The position numbers were made by a program, and so were the translations under genes. Of a DNA stretch of 64,000 nt, positions 35,771 through 45,560 are shown in pieces. Each line of letters starts with the position of its first letter. The first letter of the stretch is position 1. The notes below the pieces were generated by a model, which searched no databases, was not told the origin of the DNA, and saw nothing but the letters and a program-made list of their open reading frames with translations. Source of the stretch: an uncultured beta proteobacterium (GTDB lineage: Bacteria; Pseudomonadota; Gammaproteobacteria; Burkholderiales; Burkholderiaceae_C); NCBI GenBank assembly GCA_903853895.1, contig CAINUX010000106.1, positions 1 to 64,000 of the forward strand, written 5' to 3'.

Positions 35771-37309
35771 CTATCGCGGACCGGGAGAATAGTGCAGCGT
35801 CACAGAGCTTTCGTACTCGACGATCGCGCCTGTGGCTGACCGAAACAAACGCTCGCCCTTGACTTGAAACATAGTGCTGGGGTCAATCCAAAACGTTGTG
35901 GTTATCATCGTCCGCCCGCCCGGAAAATTGGCGAAACCGCTTCCCTGGACTTTGAACGCTTTGACGCTGCGTCCCAACGCTTCCACATCTTCCAGAGCAG
36001 TGACTTTATAGTCCCAGTAGACGTTTTCGAGAACGCCATCGGGGCGAAGATTGGTAAATGCGGCGCGCCATTGTTTCCCCAAAGCGATATCGGCGGGTGT
36101 GCCCAATACAGGTGGATTTTTGAGGCCAAACCGATTCTCAATGACCGCACCCATCTGGGTCGTGCGTATCATGCCGTTGTTGAAAACCACAGTTTCATTG
36201 TCTGCGCTAGTAACCCGCGCGATGAGCGTACGCGATTCTTTGCTCAAACCATCGGTCACTTCGATCGTGAATCGGTCACCCTTGGCATAGCGATTCGTGC
36301 CTGGTGGCAGGGCCTTCACCCCGTTTTTGTTGGGCTGGGGAACAACTTTCGCGATTTGCAATTGGTCAATACGAAACTGGACCTGCTCGGCAATGGCTCC
36401 GTTGGGATACTTCAACAAATAGGCGTACAGCTCATCGGTATTGCGGCTACTCTTGATCTTGTCCCAATCGGCCTTTTCCTGATCGAAGGCCAGGGCCATC
36501 GCTTTTTCATCGGGCTTTATCGCCCTGATGACTTGTCCGGTATTGAAGTAAAAGTCATCTTCCAAGCTGGTGGACTCCCACGGAATTTGACGTCCTTCGC
36601 TGCTCTTTCTGACGTTCAGCCGAACCCGCTTAAAAACGTCCTCAATTTTGGCGATCGGTTTTTGAAGCTCTTCCAGCAGGTATTGCGTATAGAGCCCATT
36701 CCCGGTTGCACTGTCTCCATCACTGGCAACGTTGCCTGGTGCAGTGGCGTACGCAAGAAACGTCCCGACCGGCGCATCCATTGGAGCCAATCCCTTTTCG
36801 CTGCCAAATGAGACAAACGGATTGTCTCGGCATGCGTCGAGCACAACGATGTTCATTCGGTTGCCCGCGGCGCGAAACGCCTCTACTACCGCGTTCACAT
36901 CAATTGACTGGTTTGGCACGTCAGTCGAATTGGTCAACATCGCATCCACCGGGATCATGTAGTTGCGCCAGTCCAACTGGAGACCGTGGCCTGCGTAGTA
37001 AAGCATACCCACTCCGCGCTTGTCCTTGAGGCCTTCCTGAACTTTCGCAATTGCCTCTCGCATCTGCACTTTGTTGCCGTCACGTAATTCGATTACGGTA
37101 AAACCCAATTGTTTCAGCGTATGTGCCATTGCGCGTGCATCGTTGCCAGGGTTCGTCAGTGATGCTTTGCCCGAATACGCGGAATTGCCAATGACCAGAG
37201 CAATCCGAATGTCCATAGGCGCTTGCGCGACGACAGGTAGGGCCGACAACGCAAAGGCAAATGCTATGGCTTTGAAAAGTGATCGCTGAGTTCTGAAACT
37301 GATTCGCAT
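35771..37309 (-). CDS. Secreted caspase-family (peptidase C14/metacaspase-like) protein
   Basis: Signal peptide (MRISFRTQRSLFKAIAFAFALSALPVVAQA); ALVIGNSAYSG; GMLYYAGHG (catalytic His); IVVLDACRDNPF (catalytic Cys); linker YLLKYPNGAIAEQVQFRIDQLQ; beta-rich C-terminal domain. Confidence 0.9.
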   Translation of the reverse strand: MRISFRTQRSLFKAIAFAFALSALPVVAQAPMDIRIALVIGNSAYSGKASLTNPGNDARAMAHTLKQLGFTVIELRDGNKVQMREAIAKVQEGLKDKRGVGMLYYAGHGLQLDWRNYMIPVDAMLTNSTDVPNQSIDVNAVVEAFRAAGNRMNIVVLDACRDNPFVSFGSEKGLAPMDAPVGTFLAYATAPGNVASDGDSATGNGLYTQYLLEELQKPIAKIEDVFKRVRLNVRKSSEGRQIPWESTSLEDDFYFNTGQVIRAIKPDEKAMALAFDQEKADWDKIKSSRNTDELYAYLLKYPNGAIAEQVQFRIDQLQIAKVVPQPNKNGVKALPPGTNRYAKGDRFTIEVTDGLSKESRTLIARVTSADNETVVFNNGMIRTTQMGAVIENRFGLKNPPVLGTPADIALGKQWRAAFTNLRPDGVLENVYWDYKVTALEDVEALGRSVKAFKVQGSGFANFPGGRTMITTTFWIDPSTMFQVKGERLFRSATGAIVEYESSVTLHYSPGPR

Positions 37310-37560
37310 CGGGTTACCTTGTTGAAAGCACAGAAGCAGGGCGTTGCGCGCGGCCAGAGTCAGGCTCATTCCGCCAGGGCAGCGGAATTGCAAGACTCTT
37401 CATTGGAGTATCCCACGCGGTGGCATCTAGCAAAGCATAGTCCCCCATCGCTGCCACAACAATACACCGCGCGCTTCATTGCAAATTTTCAATGCGCTGA
37501 GCGCTGGTCCACGAGGGTACCGATTGACGCAAACTAGATGCAAGCTAACCCATTCTTGCT

Positions 37561-38110
37561 TCACGACATCACCACCGGTCCACCCTTGGCCAGTGCGCGC
37601 TGGTAGGCGGGTCGCGCCACCATGCGGGCCTTGAATGCGGCCAGCTTGGGAAACTGCTTTGGATCGGCACCGCGTGCCAGCGCAGCCTCCACGGCGAAGC
37701 TCATCTGAAAGTCGGCGATGCTGATCTGGTCACCAGCGAACCAGGCATGCATGCCCAGGTGCACTTCCATGAAAGTCAGGGCGGGGCCAGGTTGGGTGCA
37801 ATGAGCTTGGCCTGCACCTTGGCGCACAGCTGCCGCGCGATGGGTCGCAGGCCAGCTAGATCGCCCCGCGCCTGAGCACCATAGCGTTCGATCAGGTATT
37901 CGAGAATGGCGCCGGATTCGGCAACGGTTTTGTCGCCATCCGTTATGACCGGTGACTTGCGCGGGGGTGCACCGCCTTAAGTTCAGGCGGCGCCAGCTTG
38001 GTCCGTGGATCACGCTTGTACAGCTTGAGCGCGTAGGGAACGCTCAGCTCTTCAAGCAATCACAGAACGCGCTGTGAACGGGATGTTTCAAGGTGGTGGA
38101 CGGTGATCAT
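37561..38110 (-). pseudogene. Degenerate glutathione S-transferase
   Basis: Reverse strand: MITVHHLETSRSQRVL*LLEELSVPYALKLYKRDPRTKLAPPELKAVHP (in-frame TGA, then a frameshift) KSPVITDGDKTVAESGAILEYLIERYGAQARGDL...APP* (frameshift) MEVHLGMHAWFAGDQISIADFQMSFAVEAAL. Confidence 0.88.
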
Positions 38111-38393
38111 GCTAAGGATTATCTATGGATGCTCCGTTTGCTTCGGGTTAATCCGAGGGTAGCTTGCAGGTTGGGGCCCGCTTGTCAAAGTGCAGCAGGC
38201 GCACCGAATTGAATTCGCGGCTGGCGAGGAATTTCATGGTTACTAAAATGTGGACAGTGCCGTGTAGCACTTGCACAATCCTCCAAGACATGTTTGTGCA
38301 CCGCGCAGTCTGGTCGGAGACAACGCTGCCATGTGGCCTCGCTAGAACGCAGGTCCAGGATTGTGGTAAACGCACCTATAACGAGGAAGCAGA

Positions 38394-39776
38394 GTGAACT
38401 TCGACAATATCAACCTAGTGGCCCTGCTCGGCGATGTCTTCGCCAAGCATGGCCCCTCGGTTCCCGCAGCCGCCCAGACCTATTCCCCAGCGGACTTCAG
38501 CGTCCACTTCTTCTTGCAGCTCGCGCTGATCATGCTGGCCTGCCGCGTCGTCGGATGGGTCGGGACCAAGTTCTTGGGCCAGCCCCAGGTGGTTGGCGAA
38601 ATGATTGCGGGTGTGGTTCTCGGCCCCTCGCTGCTGGGTCTGTTCTTCCCTGACCTGCAGGCCACGATCTTCCCCAAGGAGATGAACAACGTCCTGTACA
38701 CCGGCGCGCAACTGGGCGTGGGCCTGTATATGTTTCTGGTCGGCACCACCTTGCGACTGGATCATTTCCAAACCAAGGCGCGCAGCGCCATGGGCGTGTC
38801 GTTCGCTGGTATTGCGGCGCCTTTCTTGATCGCCTTCCTGATTACCCCCTATCTGGTCCGCATTCCGGGCCTGTTTGCCGCCGGCATTTCGCAAACCAAC
38901 GCGACCCTGTTCATGGGCGCATGCATTGCGCTGACGGCCTTCCCGATGCTCGCTCGCATCATCAACGAGCGCGGCCTTGCCAACACCTCACTTGGCACAC
39001 TGACGCTGACGGCCGGCGCATTCGATGACGCGGCCTCCTGGTGTGTGCTGGCTCTTGTGCTGGCCGCCTTCGGTGCGGGGCCGGGCGTGGCCGTACTAGC
39101 TATTGGCGGCGGCATCATCTGGAGCGCCTTCGTTCTGTTGTTCGGTCGCAAATTGCTGGCCCCGCTAGGCCGCGTGGTCGTACGCGAAGGCGAGATGAGC
39201 AACACCGTGTTGGGCATCACACTGATCCTGTTCTGCGTGTCAGCCTTCATCATGGACGCAGTCGGCATCCATGCGATTTTTGGCGGCTTCATCCTGGGCA
39301 CGGTGATGCCACGCGGCCTGTTTGCGCTTGAGTTGAAGAAGAAAGTGGAGCCCATCGCAGTGATCTTGCTGCTGCCTATGTTCTTCACCTACTCGGGTCT
39401 GAACACCCGGCTGGACATGATCAACTCCTCGGAGATGATACTGATCGCGGCGGGCGTCCTGGTGGCATCAGTGTTGGCCAAGTTCGGCGCCTGCTATCTG
39501 GCCGCTCGGTTGTCGGGTGAAGACAACCGAACTGCCCTGGGCATAGGCGCCCTGATGAATTCACGCGGGCTAATGGAGCTGATCATCATCAACATTGGTT
39601 TGCAAAAGGGCATCATCGGGCCCGCCCTGTTCTCGATACTGGTGTTGATGGCCGTGGTCACAACCATGATGGCCAGCCCAGTGTTTGAGCTGGTTTATGG
39701 CCGCAAGGCGCGTGAAAGCGGCGAACTGGGCGAACTGAATGCCACTTCCGGCGGTCCGGTCAGTAATTTGGCCTGA
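38394..39776 (+). CDS. CPA2-family cation:proton antiporter (Kef-type membrane domain)
   Basis: GQPQVVGEMIAGVVLGPSLLG; ALTAFPMLARIINERGL; GAFDDAASWCVLALVL; ALMNSRGLMELIIINIGL; GTG start. Confidence 0.9.
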   Translation: MNFDNINLVALLGDVFAKHGPSVPAAAQTYSPADFSVHFFLQLALIMLACRVVGWVGTKFLGQPQVVGEMIAGVVLGPSLLGLFFPDLQATIFPKEMNNVLYTGAQLGVGLYMFLVGTTLRLDHFQTKARSAMGVSFAGIAAPFLIAFLITPYLVRIPGLFAAGISQTNATLFMGACIALTAFPMLARIINERGLANTSLGTLTLTAGAFDDAASWCVLALVLAAFGAGPGVAVLAIGGGIIWSAFVLLFGRKLLAPLGRVVVREGEMSNTVLGITLILFCVSAFIMDAVGIHAIFGGFILGTVMPRGLFALELKKKVEPIAVILLLPMFFTYSGLNTRLDMINSSEMILIAAGVLVASVLAKFGACYLAARLSGEDNRTALGIGALMNSRGLMELIIINIGLQKGIIGPALFSILVLMAVVTTMMASPVFELVYGRKARESGELGELNATSGGPVSNLA

Positions 39777-39818
39777 CCGGCGATGGTATCCGATGTATTG
39801 CGCCTAGCTGGTTTTTGA

Positions 39819-39855
39819 ATTACACGAATTTCGTGTAGCACGAAATTCGTGTAAT
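39819..39855. promoter_or_regulatory. Palindromic operator upstream of the toxin-antitoxin module
   Basis: ATTACACGAATTTCGTG-TAG-CACGAAATTCGTGTAAT: perfect 17-bp inverted repeat, 3-nt spacer, ending 9 bp before the antitoxin ATG. Confidence 0.85.
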
Positions 39856-39864
39856 ATCAGCCCC

Positions 39865-40116
39865 ATGAAGAACGTAACCATCACCGTTGACGATGCCGCT
39901 TTGGAATGGGTGCGCATTGAGGCGGCCAAACGCAATACCAGCGTGTCCAAGCTGGTGGGTGAAATGCTGGTGGAAAAGATGCAGCGCACCGACGCCTACG
40001 CCCGCGCGGCGCACGACTGGCGCACCAAAGACCGCTTGTGGGCATCCGATGGCCGCACCTACCCACAGCGTGCCGACCTCTATGACAGAAGTAACCGAAG
40101 TGATGGCATCCCATGA
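39865..40116 (+). CDS. VapB-type antitoxin (ribbon-helix-helix-like)
   Basis: MKNVTITVDDAALEWVRIEAAKRNTSVSKLVGEMLVEKM; overlaps the PIN toxin gene. Confidence 0.82.
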   Translation: MKNVTITVDDAALEWVRIEAAKRNTSVSKLVGEMLVEKMQRTDAYARAAHDWRTKDRLWASDGRTYPQRADLYDRSNRSDGIP

Positions 40117-40559
40117 GCGGCGTTTTTGTGGACACCAACATCCTGATCTGTAGCGAAGACGGGGCACATCCGACTAAGCGCGACGTGGCCTTGCAGTGGC
40201 TGGCCGTGCTGTGGCAACGTGGCATCGGGCGCACCAGCACGCAGGTGCTGAACGAGTTTTACGTGAGTGCCACCCGCAAGCTCACTCCGCCCATGGCTTC
40301 CGGTGATGCGCGGGCGGAGGTGCGCCGCTACGCGCTGTGGCAACCCTGGCAAATCGACCACGCCACGGTGGAATCTGCCTGGGCGGTGGAGAGCCGCTAT
40401 GGCCTGCACTATGGCGACAGCCTGGTGATTGCCTCCGCACAGCACCTGGGTTGCACCTTTGTGCTCAGTGAAGACATGGTCCATGGGCAACACTACGGTG
40501 CGGTTCAAGTTATCAACCCGTTCAGCGCATCGCTGGCAATACTGGATCAAGTGCAATGA
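40113..40559 (+). CDS. VapC-type PIN-domain toxin
   Basis: GVFVDTNILI...TSTQVLNEFY...ESRYGLHYGDSLVIASAQHLGCTFVLSEDM: PIN acidic residues. Confidence 0.9.
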   Translation: MSGVFVDTNILICSEDGAHPTKRDVALQWLAVLWQRGIGRTSTQVLNEFYVSATRKLTPPMASGDARAEVRRYALWQPWQIDHATVESAWAVESRYGLHYGDSLVIASAQHLGCTFVLSEDMVHGQHYGAVQVINPFSASLAILDQVQ

Positions 40560-41683
40560 GCAATGACATAAGCATTTTCGCCCTGATAGAGCGCCGCATC
40601 CGCCAGGACGTGAAATCCATGCACGCCTACGCCATCCAGGACTCCGCCGGCATGGTCAAGCTCGACGCCATGGAGAACCCGCACCGCCTGCCAGTTGAAC
40701 TGCAAGAGGCCCTGGGCAAGCGACTGGGTGCGCTGGCACTGAACCGCTACCCCGATGGACGTGTCAACGACCTTCGCCATGCGCTGGCCGCCTACGCACA
40801 AATGCCCGAAGGCTGCGACATCATGCTGGGCAATGGCTCGGACGAACTGATCTCGCTCCTGGCCATGGCCTGCGATGTGGCGGTGGACCCGGTGACCGGT
40901 AAGAAGCCCGTTATTTTGGCGCCACTGCCGGGCTTTGTGATGTACGCCATGAGCGCTACCTTGCAGGGGCTGGATTTTGTTGGCGTGCCTTTGACCGCCG
41001 ACTTTGAACTCGACGTTGCCGCCATGCTGGCCGCAATTGGCCTGCACCAGCCGGCTATCGTCTATCTGGCCTACCCCAACAACCCCACGGCCAATCTGTG
41101 GGATGCCGATGCCATGGCCCGCGTGGTCGCCGCGGCCGCTCAGGTGGGATCTCTGGTGGTGATTGACGAGGCCTACCAGCCATTTTCCAGCCGAACCTAC
41201 CTCGATGCCATCCGCGCCAATCCAGCTGTGCACGCCCATGTGCTGCTGATGCGTACGCTCAGCAAGTTTGGCCTGGCGGGCGTGCGCCTGGGCTACATGA
41301 TGGGCCCCAAGGCGCTGATTGCCGAGGTCGACAAGGTGCGTCCGCCCTACAACATCAGCGTGCTGAACTACGAGTGCGCACTGTTTGCGATGGAGCATGC
41401 CGACGTCTTTGCCCAGCAGGCCACGGCACTGCGCGCCCAGCGCTCGCGGCTGCTCGCCGCCTTGCGTTCCATGACGGACGTGAAAGCCTGGGACAGCGAC
41501 GCCAACATGGTGCTGGTCCGTGTGCCCGACGCGCAAAAAACCTTTGAAGGACTAAAGGCCCGCAGCGTACTGGTCAAGAACGTTTCTAAAATGCACCCAT
41601 TGCTCGCCCAATGTTTGCGTCTCACCGTCGGCACTGCCGACGAGAACACCCGCCTATTGGCCGCCCTCCAGGAATCCCTATGA
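40556..41683 (+). CDS. hisC: Histidinol-phosphate aminotransferase
   Basis: [53 protein letters not shown]. Confidence 0.95.
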   Translation: MSNDISIFALIERRIRQDVKSMHAYAIQDSAGMVKLDAMENPHRLPVELQEALGKRLGALALNRYPDGRVNDLRHALAAYAQMPEGCDIMLGNGSDELISLLAMACDVAVDPVTGKKPVILAPLPGFVMYAMSATLQGLDFVGVPLTADFELDVAAMLAAIGLHQPAIVYLAYPNNPTANLWDADAMARVVAAAAQVGSLVVIDEAYQPFSSRTYLDAIRANPAVHAHVLLMRTLSKFGLAGVRLGYMMGPKALIAEVDKVRPPYNISVLNYECALFAMEHADVFAQQATALRAQRSRLLAALRSMTDVKAWDSDANMVLVRVPDAQKTFEGLKARSVLVKNVSKMHPLLAQCLRLTVGTADENTRLLAALQESL

Positions 41684-42312
41684 CCAACCGCTCGCTGATC
41701 GAATTGCCCCCCAACCCCCAAGCGGACCGCATTGCCGAGGTCACCCGCAACACCGCCGAGACGCGTATCCGCGTCAAGGTCAACCTGGACGGCACCGGCC
41801 AGGCGCGGCTAAGCACCGGTATCGGTTTTTTTGACCACATGCTGGACCAGATTGCCCGCCACGGGCTGATCGACCTGGACATCGAGGCCGATGGCGACCT
41901 GCACATTGACGGCCACCACACCGTCGAAGACGTGGGCATCACGCTGGGCCAGGCCGTGCACCAGGCGGTAGGCGACAAAAAGGGCATTCGCCGCTATGGA
42001 CACGCCTACGTGCCGCTGGACGAAGCGCTGTCTCGCGTGGTCGTTGATTTTTCGGGTCGCCCAGGGCTGGTCATGGATGTGCCGTTCAAGAGCGGCATGA
42101 TCGGCACCTTCGACAGCCAGTTAACGCACGAGTTTTTCCAGGGCTTTGTCAACCATGCCTTTGTCACCCTGCACATCGACAACCTGAAGGGCGAAAACGC
42201 CCACCACCAGGCCGAGACCGTGTTCAAGGCCTTTGCACGCGCACTGCGCGCGGCGCTGGAACGCGACCCGCGTGCAGCGGGTATGATCCCTTCAACCAAG
42301 GGTTCGCTCTAG
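41680..42312 (+). CDS. hisB: Imidazoleglycerol-phosphate dehydratase
   Basis: [57 protein letters not shown] overlap with hisC. Confidence 0.95.
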   Translation: MTNRSLIELPPNPQADRIAEVTRNTAETRIRVKVNLDGTGQARLSTGIGFFDHMLDQIARHGLIDLDIEADGDLHIDGHHTVEDVGITLGQAVHQAVGDKKGIRRYGHAYVPLDEALSRVVVDFSGRPGLVMDVPFKSGMIGTFDSQLTHEFFQGFVNHAFVTLHIDNLKGENAHHQAETVFKAFARALRAALERDPRAAGMIPSTKGSL

Positions 42313-42333
42313 TCTTGTGAGGTAAATTGGGCG

Positions 42334-42410
42334 GTAGCCCTCGTCAAAGTTGCGCAAGCAGCTACTATTTCAATAGCATTGCGGGACAGATCTTTAGCTC
42401 TGTCCTCAAC
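42334..42410 (+). repeat. Dispersed short repeat copy 5 (both modules) between hisB and hisH
   Basis: gtagccctcgtcaaagttgcgcaagcagctactatttcaatagcattgcgggacagatctttagctctgtcctcaac. Confidence 0.75.
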
Positions 42411-42425
42411 TGATCAGGTGTGTTC

Positions 42426-43085
42426 ATGAAGCGCGTTGCGGTTGTGGATTACGGCATGGGCAATTTGCGTTCGGTCACGCAGGCCGTCATGCATGTGGCC
42501 GCGGATGTCGGTATCGAAGTCGTCTGGGCCCGCACCCCCGCCGAGGTCATGGCCGCGGACCGCGTAGTCCTGCCCGGCCAGGGTGGCATGCGCGACTGCA
42601 TGCGTGAGTTACATGAGAGCGGCATGTATGGCGCTGTCATGCATGCGGCTCAGCACAAACCGCTGATGGGCGTGTGTGTGGGAATGCAGATGCTGCTGGA
42701 CCACAGTGCGGAGCTGGATACCCCGTGCCTGGGCCTGATCCCGGGAGAAGTGGTCAAGTTTGAGCTGGCGGGTCAGATTCAGCCAGACGGTAGCCGCTAC
42801 AAAGTACCGCAAATGGGCTGGAACCAGGTGTGGCACAGCGACTTGGGGCACCCAAGACCGCACCCGGTATGGGGCGACGTGCCGGACGGCAGTTACTTCT
42901 ACTTTGTGCACAGTTACTACGCACGACCGTCGGATGCACGCCACAGCGTGGGTGAAACGGAGTATGGTCAGCGCTTTTCTGCTGCCATAGCGCGCGATAA
43001 TATTTTCGCCACCCAGTTTCACCCTGAAAAAAGTGCCGACCACGGTCTCTCGCTCTACCGCAACTTCCTGCACTGGAATCCTTGA
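42426..43085 (+). CDS. hisH: Imidazole glycerol phosphate synthase subunit HisH
   Basis: [60 protein letters not shown]. Confidence 0.95.
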   Translation: MKRVAVVDYGMGNLRSVTQAVMHVAADVGIEVVWARTPAEVMAADRVVLPGQGGMRDCMRELHESGMYGAVMHAAQHKPLMGVCVGMQMLLDHSAELDTPCLGLIPGEVVKFELAGQIQPDGSRYKVPQMGWNQVWHSDLGHPRPHPVWGDVPDGSYFYFVHSYYARPSDARHSVGETEYGQRFSAAIARDNIFATQFHPEKSADHGLSLYRNFLHWNP

Positions 43086-43144
43086 TCAATTTTCCCGCCG
43101 CGGGACTCTCTGCGCTCTTCTTTTTCCACCCACTCTGAAGCATC

Positions 43145-43885
43145 ATGCTTTTAATCCCCGCAATTGACTTAAAAGACGGCCACTGCGTTCGCCTCAAACA
43201 AGGCGACATGGACCAATCCACCACCTTTGGCGAGGACCCGGCTGTCATGGCCCGCTCCTGGGTCAACAAGGGCGCGCGGCGCCTGCACCTGGTGGATTTG
43301 AACGGCGCCTTTGCGGGGCATCCGAAGAACGAGATGGCGATCCGCAAGATCCTGAAAGAAGTGGGCAACGAGGTGGACGTGCAGCTGGGTGGCGGTATCC
43401 GCGACCTGGACACCATTGAGCGTTATCTGGACGCGGGCCTGCGCTACGTCATCATCGGCACTGCCGCAGTCAAGAACCCCGGCTTTTTGCAGGACGCCTG
43501 CACGGCATTCGGGGGCCACATCATCGTCGGCCTGGACGCGCGCGACGGCAAGGTCGCCACTGATGGCTGGAGCAAGCTGACCCGCCATGACGTCATCGAC
43601 CTGGGCAAAAAATTTGAAGACTACGGCGTCGAATCCATCATCTACACCGACATTGGCCGCGACGGCATGCTCAGCGGCATCAATATCGAAGCCACCGTCA
43701 AGCTGGCGCAGGCATTGACGATTCCGGTGATTGCGTCGGGCGGCCTCTCCAATATGGCCGATATCGAAGCGCTGTGCGAAGTCGAAGACGATGGAGTGGA
43801 AGGCGTGATCTGCGGCCGAGCCATCTACAGCGGCGATCTGGACTTTGAAGCCGCGCAGGACCGGGCAGACGAGCTCAATGGCTGA
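43145..43885 (+). CDS. hisA: Phosphoribosylformimino-5-aminoimidazole carboxamide ribotide isomerase
   Basis: [40 protein letters not shown]. Confidence 0.96.
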   Translation: MLLIPAIDLKDGHCVRLKQGDMDQSTTFGEDPAVMARSWVNKGARRLHLVDLNGAFAGHPKNEMAIRKILKEVGNEVDVQLGGGIRDLDTIERYLDAGLRYVIIGTAAVKNPGFLQDACTAFGGHIIVGLDARDGKVATDGWSKLTRHDVIDLGKKFEDYGVESIIYTDIGRDGMLSGINIEATVKLAQALTIPVIASGGLSNMADIEALCEVEDDGVEGVICGRAIYSGDLDFEAAQDRADELNG

Positions 43886-44664
43886 TGCTCGCTAAAAGAA
43901 TCATCCCCTGCCTGGACGTGACCGGTGGCCGCGTCGTCAAGGGCGTCAATTTCGTTGAGTTGCGCGACGCCGGAGACCCGGTGGAAATTGCCGCCCGTTA
44001 CAACGCCCAGGGCGCCGACGAACTCACCTTTCTGGACATTACAGCCACCAGTGATGGCCGTGACCTGATCCTGCACATCATCGAGGCCGTGGCATCTCAG
44101 GTGTTCATTCCGCTGACCGTGGGCGGTGGCGTGCGCACCGTGGATGATGTGCGCCGCCTGCTCAATGCCGGTGCCGACAAGACCAGTTTCAATTCGGCCG
44201 CGCTGGCCAACCCGCAGGTGATTGAAGATGCGTCCCTGAAATACGGTTCGCAGTGCATCGTCGTGGCGATTGACGCCAAGCGCCGCTTTGGGGACGACGT
44301 GCTGGCGCGCGGTGACGGCTGGGACGTCTACAGCCATGGTGGGCGCAAGAACACCGGCCTGGACGCCGTGGCCTGGGCCATCGAGATGGCGCGCCGTGGC
44401 GCGGGGGAGATTTTGCTGACTAGCATGGACCGCGATGGAACCAAGTCCGGTTTTGACTTGGCCCTGACCCGTGCAGTAAGCGATGCAGTGGGTGTGCCGG
44501 TGATCGCCTCGGGCGGCGTAGGCACGCTCGATGATCTGGCCGACGGCATCTCCAAGGGTGGCGCCGACGCCGTGCTGGCTGCCAGCATCTTTCACTACGG
44601 CGAATACACTGTGGCCCAAGCCAAGGCCCGCATGGCGGCGCGTGGCATTCCCGTGAGAACTTAA
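43885..44664 (+). CDS. hisF: Imidazole glycerol phosphate synthase subunit HisF
   Basis: [44 protein letters not shown]. Confidence 0.96.
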   Translation: MLAKRIIPCLDVTGGRVVKGVNFVELRDAGDPVEIAARYNAQGADELTFLDITATSDGRDLILHIIEAVASQVFIPLTVGGGVRTVDDVRRLLNAGADKTSFNSAALANPQVIEDASLKYGSQCIVVAIDAKRRFGDDVLARGDGWDVYSHGGRKNTGLDAVAWAIEMARRGAGEILLTSMDRDGTKSGFDLALTRAVSDAVGVPVIASGGVGTLDDLADGISKGGADAVLAASIFHYGEYTVAQAKARMAARGIPVRT

Positions 44665-44672
44665 GCAAAAGA

Positions 44673-44723
44673 AGGCTCTAGCCCTTGTAAACGCTGCATA
44701 GACAGCTATGAATTGGATAGCAA
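44673..44723 (+). repeat. Dispersed short repeat copy 6 between hisF and hisI
   Basis: aggctctagcccttgtaaacgctgcatagacagctatgaattggatagcaa, ending at the hisI start codon. Confidence 0.7.
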
Positions 44724-45137
44724 ATGCAAACCACACCAACGCCGCCAGTGAGCTGGCTTAAACATGTTCGCTGGGATTCAAAGGGCCTGGTGCCGGTGAT
44801 CGCGCAGGAGCAGGGCAGTAACGACGTACTCATGTTCGCGTGGATGAACCGCGAAGCTTTGCAGAAAACCGTGGAGCTGGGGCGGGCGGTGTATTTCAGC
44901 CGTTCGCGCGACAAGCTCTGGTACAAGGGTGAAGAGTCTGGCCACGTGCAGACGGTGCACGAAATTCGCATGGACTGTGACAGTGATGTCATCTTGCTCA
45001 AGGTTACACAGTTGGGTCATGAACCCGGCATTGCCTGCCATACCGGCCGCCACAGCTGTTTCTTCAGTATTTTGAAGGATGGAGAGTGGAAAAGTGTCGA
45101 TCCGGTCTTGAAAGACCCTGAGAGCATCTATAAATAA
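44724..45137 (+). CDS. hisI: Phosphoribosyl-AMP cyclohydrolase
   Basis: [60 protein letters not shown]. Confidence 0.95.
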   Translation: MQTTPTPPVSWLKHVRWDSKGLVPVIAQEQGSNDVLMFAWMNREALQKTVELGRAVYFSRSRDKLWYKGEESGHVQTVHEIRMDCDSDVILLKVTQLGHEPGIACHTGRHSCFFSILKDGEWKSVDPVLKDPESIYK

Positions 45138-45138
45138 C

Positions 45139-45174
45139 ACCCTTGCGGGACAGATCTTTGGGTTTGTCCCCAAC
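45139..45174. repeat. Second-module-only copy of the repeat family between hisI and hisE
   Basis: acccttgcGGGACAgatctttgggttTGTCCCcaact. Confidence 0.65.
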
Positions 45175-45182
45175 TAAATAAG

Positions 45183-45560
45183 ATGGCCATTCCAAATTCT
45201 TCCGATGCACTGGCGCGCCTTGCCGACGTCATGGAATCGCGCAAGCCGCGCAACGGCGGTGACCCGGCTGCGAGCTATGTGGCACGCCTGCTTGCCAAGG
45301 GACCGGATGGTTTTCTGAAGAAGATTGGCGAAGAAGCCACCGAAGTGGTCATGGCCGCCAAGGATGTGGACCATGGCGGCGACAAGGCCAAACTGGTGGG
45401 TGAGGTGGCCGATTTGTGGTTTCACTGTATGGTGGCACTGGCCCACTACGAATTGGCGCCGGCCGATGTGATCGCCGAATTGGAGCGCCGCGAAGGCACC
45501 AGTGGCATTGAGGAAAAAGCCCTGCGCAAGGCGGCGCACCGGGAACAGGAGTCGAAATGA
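45183..45560 (+). CDS. hisE: Phosphoribosyl-ATP pyrophosphatase
   Basis: [47 protein letters not shown]. Confidence 0.94.
   Translation: MAIPNSSDALARLADVMESRKPRNGGDPAASYVARLLAKGPDGFLKKIGEEATEVVMAAKDVDHGGDKAKLVGEVADLWFHCMVALAHYELAPADVIAELERREGTSGIEEKALRKAAHREQESK

Noticed and set aside
35864-36811. 315-aa ORF antisense to the caspase-family gene
   Set aside because: The minus-strand ORF has a signal peptide and catalytic motifs; the plus-strand one has none.
38148-38397. Short ORFs between the GST pseudogene and the antiporter gene
   Set aside because: No recognisable motif and both strands open over short stretches; treated as degraded intergenic sequence.
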